A DNA stretch of 8,020 nt from Gammaproteobacteria bacterium (GTDB taxonomy: Bacteria > Pseudomonadota > Gammaproteobacteria > Pseudomonadales > Porticoccaceae). The number at the start of each line of letters is the position of its first letter. The first letter of the stretch is position 1. The notes beneath the pieces are model-generated. The model saw only the letters and a program-made list of their open reading frames with translations, did no database searches and was not told the DNA's origin. The stretch lies in assembly GCA_006227015.1 (NCBI GenBank), contig SBGI01000005.1, positions 1 through 8,020 of the forward strand, written 5' to 3'. Made by a program: the position numbers and the translations under genes. Shown here piece by piece: positions 1 to 6,298 of the stretch.

Positions 1-676
1 AAACCATAGTGCCGATTTCAGCCTCGCGCTCAATGACGACGACGTAATAGATATACAGCGAAATCAGTGCGGCGAAAAAGCACCACACCGAGATAAAAGC
101 CAGCTTGAACATGGCCGCCGTCAACATCGCGGCCAGCAACATCAGCAATCCCAACACCCGGTAGCTGTGCCGCACCGACATCAACAGCGGCAGCAGCACA
201 ATTGCTACATAAGCCAGCGTCACCACTGATCTCGGCAACACCGCGTCATAGAGCAGCGTCATCTGGTACACAATGGAGTGGTGCCGCTCGAACACCACCA
301 GCCAGTCGGAATGAAGCCACAGAGGAACATAGGTGCTGAGGCCAAACACCGCGCCGAGCAGTGTCATCAATAAAAATAGCCCCTTGTGCCTGTGCAGCGG
401 CTCTGCCAAATAGCAGGAAAACGGAATCACAATCGGCCAGATCACATGGGAGAACAACAGAAACCCCAGCGCCGACGTTCGCAACAGCTCGGGATCATTC
501 GCGCCCAGCGACCACCACACAATCCCCTCGAATACCTGCTGAACGCCAAACAGCAGTGGCAAGGCGGGGAATACCCCAGTCAAGTGGTTAAAACCCTCCG
601 CCTTTCGCAAACAGGCAATCCCACCGCCGGTCAGGATGACGGCGCTGGTAAAACTCACCGCGATTGAATAGCACAT
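1..676 (-). CDS. DUF6629-type multi-spanning membrane protein (3' end outside window)
   Basis: The minus strand is open from an ATG at 676-674 to the window edge: 225 codons and no stop, so the C-terminus is missing. The N-terminus MCYSIAVSFTSAV, followed by a FPALPLLFGVQQVFEGIVWW segment, resembles what I recall of DUF6629 proteins, which begin M-C-x-S and carry a P-LPLLF-x-x-x-Q-x-x-E motif; this is from memory, not from a search. About seven hydrophobic segments are visible, near residues 5-22, 35-56, 68-90, 98-119, 150-168, 173-190 and 192-215, so it should be an inner-membrane protein. No function is known to me and no catalytic motif is obvious. A weak AGAAGAG ribosome site lies just before the ATG. 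The gene diverges from hsdR and is probably unrelated to the restriction locus, marking its left flank. The family normally ends not far beyond this length, so little is likely missing. Confidence 0.75.
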   Translation of the reverse strand, partial: MCYSIAVSFTSAVILTGGGIACLRKAEGFNHLTGVFPALPLLFGVQQVFEGIVWWSLGANDPELLRTSALGFLLFSHVIWPIVIPFSCYLAEPLHRHKGLFLLMTLLGAVFGLSTYVPLWLHSDWLVVFERHHSIVYQMTLLYDAVLPRSVVTLAYVAIVLLPLLMSVRHSYRVLGLLMLLAAMLTAAMFKLAFISVWCFFAALISLYIYYVVVIEREAEIGTMV

Positions 677-709
677 CGCTCTTCTGCTGATGGTAGGAAC
701 TATTTAACT

Positions 710-751
710 ATAGGTTGTATGCAATGTGATCGAGAGTAAGCCTCAACCTAT
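710..751. repeat. Inverted repeat ATAGGTTG...CAACCTAT
   Basis: ATAGGTTG at 710-717 is perfectly complementary to CAACCTAT at 744-751, with 26 bases between the arms. It lies 34-75 bases upstream of the start of the minus-strand membrane protein gene, where a promoter would be expected. It could be a two-site operator or a long-loop stem in that gene's leader. The separation is wide, so it may be chance. Confidence 0.35.
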
Positions 752-806
752 CATCCAAAAAACTCTTGCAGACCGTTGAAATCAGATCGGATCAGCCCGC
801 ACACAG

Positions 807-834
807 TTGCAATAACGGAAGATAAAGGTATGAC
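807..834 (+). promoter_or_regulatory. Weak candidate sigma70 promoter for hsdR
   Basis: TTGCAA at 807-812 (4 of 6 matches to the -35 consensus) and TATGAC at 829-834 (4 of 6 to the -10) are separated by 16 bases. The site is about 95 bases upstream of the hsdR start codon. The match is modest and is proposed only because this region must contain the hsdR promoter and nothing better was found on this strand. Confidence 0.25.
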
Positions 835-851
835 AGCCCTCACTTGGGCTG
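834..851. promoter_or_regulatory. Short palindrome CAGCCC-N6-GGGCTG upstream of hsdR
   Basis: CAGCCC at 834-839 and GGGCTG at 846-851 form a perfect 6-bp inverted repeat around a 6-base centre. It adjoins the candidate -10 box and would fall around the transcription start, a typical operator position. It could equally form a small hairpin in the hsdR leader. No regulator gene such as a C protein is visible next to the operon, so its use is uncertain. Confidence 0.35.
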
Positions 852-928
852 ATAAATTCTCGCTCAGAACCAGCTACAGGACGAATAATCACGGTGCAAC
901 ACAGTCAGCGGCCAGGGAAGGAACCTAA

Positions 929-3745
929 ATGAACGACATGCCTAACCAAAACCCGGAACAACGTGCCCGCGATCAGATCGATCGACAGCTGACGGTGGCC
1001 GGCTGGGTCGTTCAAGACAAAAAATCCATCAACTTTAACGCGGGTTCAGGCGTTGCCGTACGCGAGTACCAGACCGACGTCGGCCCCGCCGACTATGTGC
1101 TATTCGTCAATAAACAGGCTGTCGGCGTGATTGAAGCCAAGCCAGAGGACTGGGGCCACAAAATCACCACTGTGGAAGAACAGTCCCAGGGTTATGCCAA
1201 CGCCACCCTGAAATGGGTTAATAACCAGGCTCCCCTGCGCTTCGTGTATGAAAGCACCGGCATCATTACCCGCTTTACCGACGGGAGCGATCCCGCACCG
1301 CGATCCCGTGAAGTCTTCAACTTCCACCGACCGGAAACCCTCGCTAAATGGGGGGCCGAATGGTTGAACCAACAGGGTACGCTGCGAGCGCACCTGCAAC
1401 AGATGCCGCCGCTCAATACGGATGGACTGCGGGACTGCCAGATCACCGCCATCACCAATCTTGAGTCCTCTTTCAAGCAGGACAAACCCCGCGCCCTGGT
1501 GCAAATGGCCACTGGCTCCGGCAAAACCTTTACCGCCATCACCGCCACCTACCGCCTGCTGAAACACGCCGGTGCCGAACGCATCCTGTTTCTGGTGGAT
1601 ACCAAAAACCTGGGCGAACAGGCCGAGCAGGAATTTATGTCCTTCCTGCCCAATGATGACAACCGCAAGTTCACCGAGCTGTACAGCGTGCAGCGACTCA
1701 AATCCTCTTTCGTCGCCACCGATACCCAAGTCTGCATCAGCACTATTCAACGCATGTACTCGCTGCTCAAAGGGGAGGAGCTGGACGATTCCACCGAGGA
1801 AGAGAATCCCGCCGAGCACGCACCGCTGCGCAAAGAGCCGCTGCCGGTGGTGTACAACGAGAAAATCCCGCCGGAATTCTTCGACGTTATTGTCATCGAC
1901 GAGTGCCACCGCTCCATCTACAACCTGTGGCGGCAGGTGATCGAGTACTTCGACGCCTACCTGGTCGGCCTCACCGCCACCCCGGACAATCGCACCTACG
2001 GCTTTTTCCACAAGAATGTCGTCAGTGAATACGATCACGAAAAAGCCGTCGCCGATGGCGTCAATGTCGGCAACGAAATCTACGTGATCGAAACCGAAAA
2101 AACCCAACACGGCGGCAAGCTCAGCGCCCGGCAACAGGTGGAAAAGCGCGAGCGCCTGACCCGCAAGAAGCGCTGGGAAACCCAGGACGAGGACGAAGCG
2201 TACAGCGCCAAACAGCTCGACCGCGACATCGTCAACCCGGACCAGATCCGCACCGTCATCCGCACCTTCAGGGAAAACCTGCCGGAGATCTTCCCCGGAC
2301 GCTATAACGAGGGGAAATACGAAGTGCCGAAAACCCTGATCTTCGCCAAAACCGACAGTCATGCGGACGACATCATCCATTGCGTCAGGGAAGAGTTCGG
2401 CGAGAGTAACCAGTTCTGCAAGAAGCTCACCTACAAAATCGAAGAAGACCCGAAATCCGTGCTCGCCCAGTTCCGCAACGACTACTACCCGCGCATCGCC
2501 GTGACCGTGGACATGATTGCCACCGGCACCGACGTCAAGCCGCTGGAATGCCTGCTGTTTATGCGCGACGTCAAAAGCCGCAACTACTTCGAGCAGATGA
2601 AGGGCCGCGGCACCCGCACCCTGGATGAAGACAGCCTGAAAAAGGTCACTCCCTCCGCCCCCAGCGCCAAAACCCACTACGTGATCGTCGATGCCATCGG
2701 CGTCACCAAATCCCTGAAAACCGCCAGCCAGCCACTCATCACCAAACCCGGCGTATCCCTCAAAGACCTCGCCATGGGCGTGATGATGGGCTCTGCACGG
2801 GATGAAGATTCGGTAAGTTCACTGGCCGGCCGCCTCGCCCGGCTCGACAAACAGCTCGACGATAAAGACCGCGCCCGCATCAGCGAAAAAGCCGGTGGCA
2901 AACCGCTGCTGCTGATCGTCGGCGAACTGTTCAATGCCATCAACCCCGATAGCGTCGAACAGAAAGCCATTGAGATTGCAGGGCAACCGCAAGGCACCGA
3001 CCCCGGTGATGATGCCAGAAATCAGGCCCGCGACCAGTTGGTGGGCCTAGCCGCCAATGTGTTTAGCGGCGAACTGGTGGAACTGATCGACAGCATCCGC
3101 CGCGACAAGGAACAGACCATTGTCCACGACGACCTGGACAGTGTGATCCGCGCCGGGTGGGCCGGCGACACCGAAGAAAACGCCAAGGCTCTCACCCAGG
3201 AGTTTGCCGACTACCTGCAAGAGCACCGCGACGACATCGACGCGCTGAGCATCTATTTCAGCCAGCCCGCGCGCCGTTCGGAGGTCACCTACCAGATGAT
3301 CCGCGACCTGCTGGAGCGGCTGCGCCACGACCGTCCCAAACTGGCACCGCTGCGCGTCTGGCACGCCTACGCCCACCTGGACGGCTATTACGAAAAAGGC
3401 GGGCAGCGCGACAACCCCGTCAGCGACCTCACCGCACTGGTGGCGCTGATTCGCCGTGTCAGCGGACTGGACAACAGCATCTCAACCTACGCTGCCACCG
3501 TGCGCCGCAACTTCCAGCGCTGGATCATGCAGCACCACAGCGGCGCCGGGGAAAAATTCAACGAGCAACAGATGGCCTGGCTGCATATGATCCGCGATCA
3601 CATCACCAGCTCCTTCCATATGGAGCGCGACGACCTGGAAATGGCGCCCTTCGATGCCAGGGGGGGTATGGGAAAAATGTATCAATTGTTTGGTGACAAA
3701 ATGGATGCTGTGATTGAGGAATTAAATAAGGAATTAGTAGTGTGA
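929..3745 (+). CDS. hsdR: Type I restriction endonuclease subunit R (EcoEI-like)
   Basis: A 938-residue restriction subunit, normal length for the EcoEI/type IB-like branch. It provides ATP-driven DNA translocation and cleavage when bound to the HsdM-HsdS methylase. The N-terminal nuclease domain shows a PD-(D/E)xK pattern: Asp55 and the VIEAK strand with Glu69 and Lys71. The SF2 helicase core follows: Walker A ATGSGKT at 194-200, DECH at 324-327, TATP at 349-352, motif V VDMIATGTD at about 527-535 and motif VI QMKGRGTR at 556-563. The remainder, to the FDARGGMGKMYQLFGDKM segment near the end, fits the EcoEI R C-terminal domain. The ATG at 929 is chosen because AAGGA (918-922) sits 6 bases upstream; an ATG at 938 is in frame but less well placed. 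All motifs are intact, so activity is expected. The stop overlaps the hsdS start. The last ~80 bp turn AT-rich, and a run of seven G (3660-3666) lies near the end. Confidence 0.97.
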   Translation: MNDMPNQNPEQRARDQIDRQLTVAGWVVQDKKSINFNAGSGVAVREYQTDVGPADYVLFVNKQAVGVIEAKPEDWGHKITTVEEQSQGYANATLKWVNNQAPLRFVYESTGIITRFTDGSDPAPRSREVFNFHRPETLAKWGAEWLNQQGTLRAHLQQMPPLNTDGLRDCQITAITNLESSFKQDKPRALVQMATGSGKTFTAITATYRLLKHAGAERILFLVDTKNLGEQAEQEFMSFLPNDDNRKFTELYSVQRLKSSFVATDTQVCISTIQRMYSLLKGEELDDSTEEENPAEHAPLRKEPLPVVYNEKIPPEFFDVIVIDECHRSIYNLWRQVIEYFDAYLVGLTATPDNRTYGFFHKNVVSEYDHEKAVADGVNVGNEIYVIETEKTQHGGKLSARQQVEKRERLTRKKRWETQDEDEAYSAKQLDRDIVNPDQIRTVIRTFRENLPEIFPGRYNEGKYEVPKTLIFAKTDSHADDIIHCVREEFGESNQFCKKLTYKIEEDPKSVLAQFRNDYYPRIAVTVDMIATGTDVKPLECLLFMRDVKSRNYFEQMKGRGTRTLDEDSLKKVTPSAPSAKTHYVIVDAIGVTKSLKTASQPLITKPGVSLKDLAMGVMMGSARDEDSVSSLAGRLARLDKQLDDKDRARISEKAGGKPLLLIVGELFNAINPDSVEQKAIEIAGQPQGTDPGDDARNQARDQLVGLAANVFSGELVELIDSIRRDKEQTIVHDDLDSVIRAGWAGDTEENAKALTQEFADYLQEHRDDIDALSIYFSQPARRSEVTYQMIRDLLERLRHDRPKLAPLRVWHAYAHLDGYYEKGGQRDNPVSDLTALVALIRRVSGLDNSISTYAATVRRNFQRWIMQHHSGAGEKFNEQQMAWLHMIRDHITSSFHMERDDLEMAPFDARGGMGKMYQLFGDKMDAVIEELNKELVV
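3728..3745 (+). promoter_or_regulatory. hsdS ribosome site and 4-nt hsdR/hsdS stop-start overlap
   Basis: AAGGA at 3728-3732 precedes a GTG start at 3742 by 9 bases. The GTG overlaps the hsdR TGA (3743-3745) as GTGA, the usual arrangement for translational coupling. The hsdS frame has a TAA at 3727-3729, so no earlier start is possible and GTG is the first available start codon. Confidence 0.75.
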
Positions 3746-5247
3746 GAACGAAGGTCAGTCTCGGCGAGGTTGCTTTTATCCGCACAGGAAAACTTGATGC
3801 AAATGCACAGGATGTGAATGGTAAGTATCCATTTTTCACTTGCGGTGAAGAAAATTTGACTATAAATGAACCGGCATTTGATACAGAAGCCGTATTACTA
3901 GCCGGTAATGGTAATTTCAGCGTTAAATATTACAAAGGCAAGTTCAATGCATACCAGCGTACTTATGTCATAGAGCCTAATAATGTAGATGGCAAATGGC
4001 TTTATTATTTGGTTTCACATCACATTGCTAAAATTACGGGTAGTGCTAGAGGGTCAACAATCAAGTATTTAAGAATTAGCGACATAACCGATTGTCCCGT
4101 TAATCTTGTTTCGTTGAACGAACAACACCGTATCGTCGCCAAAATCGAAGAGCTGTTCTCCGAACTGGACAAAGGTATCGAAGCCCTCAAAACCGCCCGC
4201 GAACAACTCAAGGTCTACCGCCAGGCCGTGCTCAAACATGCCTTTGAAGGCAAACTCACTGCTAAGTGGCGCGAACAAAACCAGGACAAGCTCGAATCCC
4301 CCGAGCAACTCCTCGCCCGCATTCAGCAGGAACGCGAGGCTCACTACCAGCAACAGCTGCAAGACTGGAAAGCCGCGGTGAAAGCCTGGGAGAAAAAGGG
4401 TAAGGATGAGAAAAAACCGAGCAAGCCGAAACAACCCAAAGGGATTACCCCTATTTCTGAAAATGAGCTATCAAAATTAGCCTCTTTGCCTAACAAGTGG
4501 AAATGGGTTCCTTGGGAAGAGATATTGGAGTATGGGGATGACTCTTTTAAGCGTGGACCTTTTGGTAGCGCGCTTACAAAATCAATATTCGTTGACGCAG
4601 GATATAAAATATATGAACAATATTGTCCGATTAACGACGACCCATATTTTGTCAGATATTACATAACCCCGGAAAAATATGAAGAACTGATACAGTTTGC
4701 TGTAAAAGAAGGAGATTTTTTGATTAGCTGCTCCGGTGTGACGCTTGGACGTATTACTCAGGTACCCGATGATTTCGAAGAAGGCGTAATCAACCAGGCT
4801 CTTCTGAGATTACGCCTAAATCGAAGAATTCTACTTGATCAATTTTTCGTGAAATTTTTCAGAGCCACATATTTCCAAGAGAGAATTTTCTCTAAATCTC
4901 AAGGCGCAGCAATACCAAATGTAAAAGGAGTTAAAGAACTAAAAGCTATTCCAGTACCTCTTGTCCCACTTAAAGAACAAGAAAAAGTGATTGAAAAACT
5001 TGACCAATACCTATCGGTTTTAGATGAATTAGACGAGCAAGCAATATTATCTTTATCTAAGGCTGAAACCCTCCGTCAATCCATTTTGAAAAAAGCCTTT
5101 TCAGGGCAACTTGTGCCCCAGGACCCCAATGATGAACCCGCCAGCGCGCTGCTGGAACGCATTCGCGCGGAACGTGAAGAGCAACCAAAAAAACCTCGCA
5201 AGGCGCAACGCAGAAAGCCATTACAGAAAAGTGTCGCCCATGGCTAA
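3742..5247 (+). CDS. hsdS: Type I restriction-modification specificity subunit S
   Basis: A 501-residue specificity subunit that determines the bipartite DNA target of both methylase and nuclease complexes. It has the standard duplicated plan: target-recognition domain 1 at about 5-124, conserved helical spacer 1 from LNEQHRIVAKIEELF (125) to about 215, target-recognition domain 2 at about 250-408, and spacer 2 from LKEQEKVIEKLDQYL (410) to about 458. The duplication is visible in paired blocks such as LKHAFEGKL/LKKAFSGQL and LLARIQQERE/LLERIRAERE. A Lys-rich linker (219-234, KGKDEKKPSKPKQPKG) separates the halves and the C-terminus is basic. Hand counts on single 60-base lines give about 37% GC in domain 1 (3841-3900), 52% in spacer 1 (4201-4260) and 32-38% in domain 2 and the start of spacer 2 (4801-4980), as expected of exchanged recognition domains. 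No frameshift is seen. Target sequence cannot be predicted here. hsdM does not follow directly, which is unusual. Confidence 0.96.
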   Translation: MRTKVSLGEVAFIRTGKLDANAQDVNGKYPFFTCGEENLTINEPAFDTEAVLLAGNGNFSVKYYKGKFNAYQRTYVIEPNNVDGKWLYYLVSHHIAKITGSARGSTIKYLRISDITDCPVNLVSLNEQHRIVAKIEELFSELDKGIEALKTAREQLKVYRQAVLKHAFEGKLTAKWREQNQDKLESPEQLLARIQQEREAHYQQQLQDWKAAVKAWEKKGKDEKKPSKPKQPKGITPISENELSKLASLPNKWKWVPWEEILEYGDDSFKRGPFGSALTKSIFVDAGYKIYEQYCPINDDPYFVRYYITPEKYEELIQFAVKEGDFLISCSGVTLGRITQVPDDFEEGVINQALLRLRLNRRILLDQFFVKFFRATYFQERIFSKSQGAAIPNVKGVKELKAIPVPLVPLKEQEKVIEKLDQYLSVLDELDEQAILSLSKAETLRQSILKKAFSGQLVPQDPNDEPASALLERIRAEREEQPKKPRKAQRRKPLQKSVAHG

Positions 5248-5267
5248 TACTGGTTATCTATACAGTA
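5248..5267. promoter_or_regulatory. Putative LexA (SOS) operator
   Basis: TACTGGTTATCTATACAGTA begins on the base after the hsdS stop codon. It matches the E. coli LexA consensus (TACTG-T-N8-A-CAGTA with an AT-rich core) at 17 of 20 positions, and the outer arms TACTG/CAGTA are perfectly palindromic. The one deviation in the core half-sites is CTGG for CTGT, a variant present in known E. coli SOS boxes. With equal base frequencies, TACTG-N10-CAGTA is expected about 0.008 times in 8 kb. It lies 58 bases before the RhuM-Fic ATG, where it could block that gene's promoter; I could not fix a confident -10/-35 pair around it. LexA itself is not in the window, so use of the site is inferred. Confidence 0.7.
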
Positions 5268-5325
5268 TTTTGTGTTATCCTCTTTCGGCAAACCGTCATC
5301 ACCGGTCATGCCGCAGGGAGGCGCC

Positions 5326-6291
5326 ATGAATGAAATCGTGATTTTTGAGACAGACAGCCAGAACGTCGAGGTGCGGCTGGAGGGGGAGACCCTGTGGTTG
5401 AGCCTGCAACAGTTGGCTGAGCTGTTCGGCAGGGACAAGTCGGTTGTTTCCCGCCACCTGAAAAACATTTTCGATACCCATGAGTTGGAGCGTTCTTCAG
5501 TTGTTGCAAAAAATGCAACAACTGCCGCTGATGGCAAAACCTATCAGGTCGATTACTTCAACCTCGATGCCATTATCTCTGTCGGCTACCGGGTGAATTC
5601 CGCTCAGGCCACCCGCTTCCGCCAATGGGCCACCCGCATCCTGCGCGACCACCTTACCCGGGGCTACAGCCTGAATGAACACCGCCTCGCCCGCCGGGGT
5701 CTGGATGAATTGACCCAGGCCCTTGATCTGCTCGGTAAAACCCTGGCGCGACAGGAACTGGTCACGGATGTCGGGCGCGAGGTGATCAGCCTGATTCTGG
5801 GCTACGCCCGCACCTGGCGCCTGTTGCTGGATTACGACGAAGACAAACTTGCGGTGCCTGCGGGCAGCCGCCCGGCCAAGGGGGTATTGGGATACCCCGA
5901 AGCCCGGCGGGCACTGGATGCACTGAAAGAAGAACTGCAAAGCCGGGGCGAGGCCAGTGAACTGTTTGCCCGCGACCGGGGTGATAACCTGTCGGCCATT
6001 CTCGGCAACATTGAGCAGAGCATGTTCGGCGAACCGCTGTATAAATCCCGCGAAGAGCGCGCCGCACATCTGCTTTATTTCGTCATCAAGAACCACCCCT
6101 TTTCCGACGGCAACAAGCGTTCCGGCGCCTTTCTGTTTCTGCTCTATCTCCGTCAGGAGGGCATGCGCCTGCCGCTGGATGAGCTGGGGCTGACGGCGCT
6201 GACCCTGTTGATTGCCGAAAGTGATCCGAAAGCCAAAGATTTAATGGTCCGGCTGGTGATGAACCTGCTGGCCCCACCACTGAACAAGTGA
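5326..6291 (+). CDS. RhuM domain-Fic/Doc domain fusion protein
   Basis: A 321-residue two-domain protein. Residues 1-110 match the RhuM (virulence RhuM) family: VEVRLEGETLWLSLQQLAELFGRDKSVVSRHLKNIF, with a helix-turn-helix-like segment at 28-48, then YFNLDAIISVGYRVNSAQATRFRQWA at 77-102. Residues about 145-315 form a Fic/Doc fold with catalytic loop HPFSDGNKRSGA at 257-268: His257, Phe259, Asp261, Asn263, Lys264, Arg265. Fic enzymes transfer AMP or phosphate to target proteins; Lys264 replaces the second Gly of the usual GNGR and the last Arg of HPFx(D/E)GNGRxxR is Ala268, both more like Doc, a kinase. I saw no clear S/T-x-x-x-E-G/N inhibitory motif and no small antitoxin gene beside it. The ATG at 5326 is chosen for AGGGAGG at 5315-5321 and because RhuM proteins begin near MNEIVIF; GTG 5272 and ATG 5308 are in frame upstream. 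hsdM follows after 7 bases. Substrate and phenotype are unknown. Confidence 0.88.
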   Translation: MNEIVIFETDSQNVEVRLEGETLWLSLQQLAELFGRDKSVVSRHLKNIFDTHELERSSVVAKNATTAADGKTYQVDYFNLDAIISVGYRVNSAQATRFRQWATRILRDHLTRGYSLNEHRLARRGLDELTQALDLLGKTLARQELVTDVGREVISLILGYARTWRLLLDYDEDKLAVPAGSRPAKGVLGYPEARRALDALKEELQSRGEASELFARDRGDNLSAILGNIEQSMFGEPLYKSREERAAHLLYFVIKNHPFSDGNKRSGAFLFLLYLRQEGMRLPLDELGLTALTLLIAESDPKAKDLMVRLVMNLLAPPLNK

Positions 6292-6298
6292 GAACACG

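Larger units (their letters stand above)
677..928. other. Divergent intergenic region between membrane protein gene and hsdR
   Basis: These 252 bases hold no supportable gene. They must carry the promoters for both flanking genes. Visible structure is limited to two inverted repeats, a weak sigma70-like promoter candidate facing hsdR and the hsdR ribosome binding site, each listed separately. On the minus strand a TATAGT hexamer (712-707) could be a -10 box for the membrane protein gene, but I see no convincing -35 at the right distance. No tRNA-derived att repeat or insertion-sequence end was seen. Confidence 0.6.

Noticed and set aside
361..667. Two overlapping plus-strand open frames of 76 and 93 codons
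   Set aside because: They lie antisense to the continuous minus-strand membrane protein frame and look like compositional shadows rich in Arg, Pro and Gln.
677..928. Left attachment site matching the tRNA-Leu 3' end
   Set aside because: I looked for the TGGTGCCCAAGG-type tRNA end and found no copy in this region; an att repeat may lie outside the window or not exist.
1100..2677. 525-codon open frame on the minus strand antisense to hsdR
   Set aside because: It is the shadow of a GC-rich, conserved gene on the other strand; its translation is low-complexity in Gly, Val, Phe and Ala, has no recognisable domain, and the hsdR motifs explain the sequence fully.
3157..3696. 179-codon plus-strand open frame inside hsdR
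   Set aside because: It is an alternative frame of the conserved C-terminal part of hsdR, rich in Arg and Pro, with no recognisable domain.
4114..5110. Recombination between the two hsdS spacers through shared DNA
   Set aside because: The two spacers are clearly related in protein sequence but too diverged in nucleotides to offer an obvious homologous stretch within this gene.
5272..5325. Upstream GTG (5272) and ATG (5308) starts for the RhuM-Fic gene
   Set aside because: They would add 18 or 6 residues without family similarity and lack a good ribosome site, whereas the ATG at 5326 has AGGGAGG at close spacing and begins where RhuM proteins begin.
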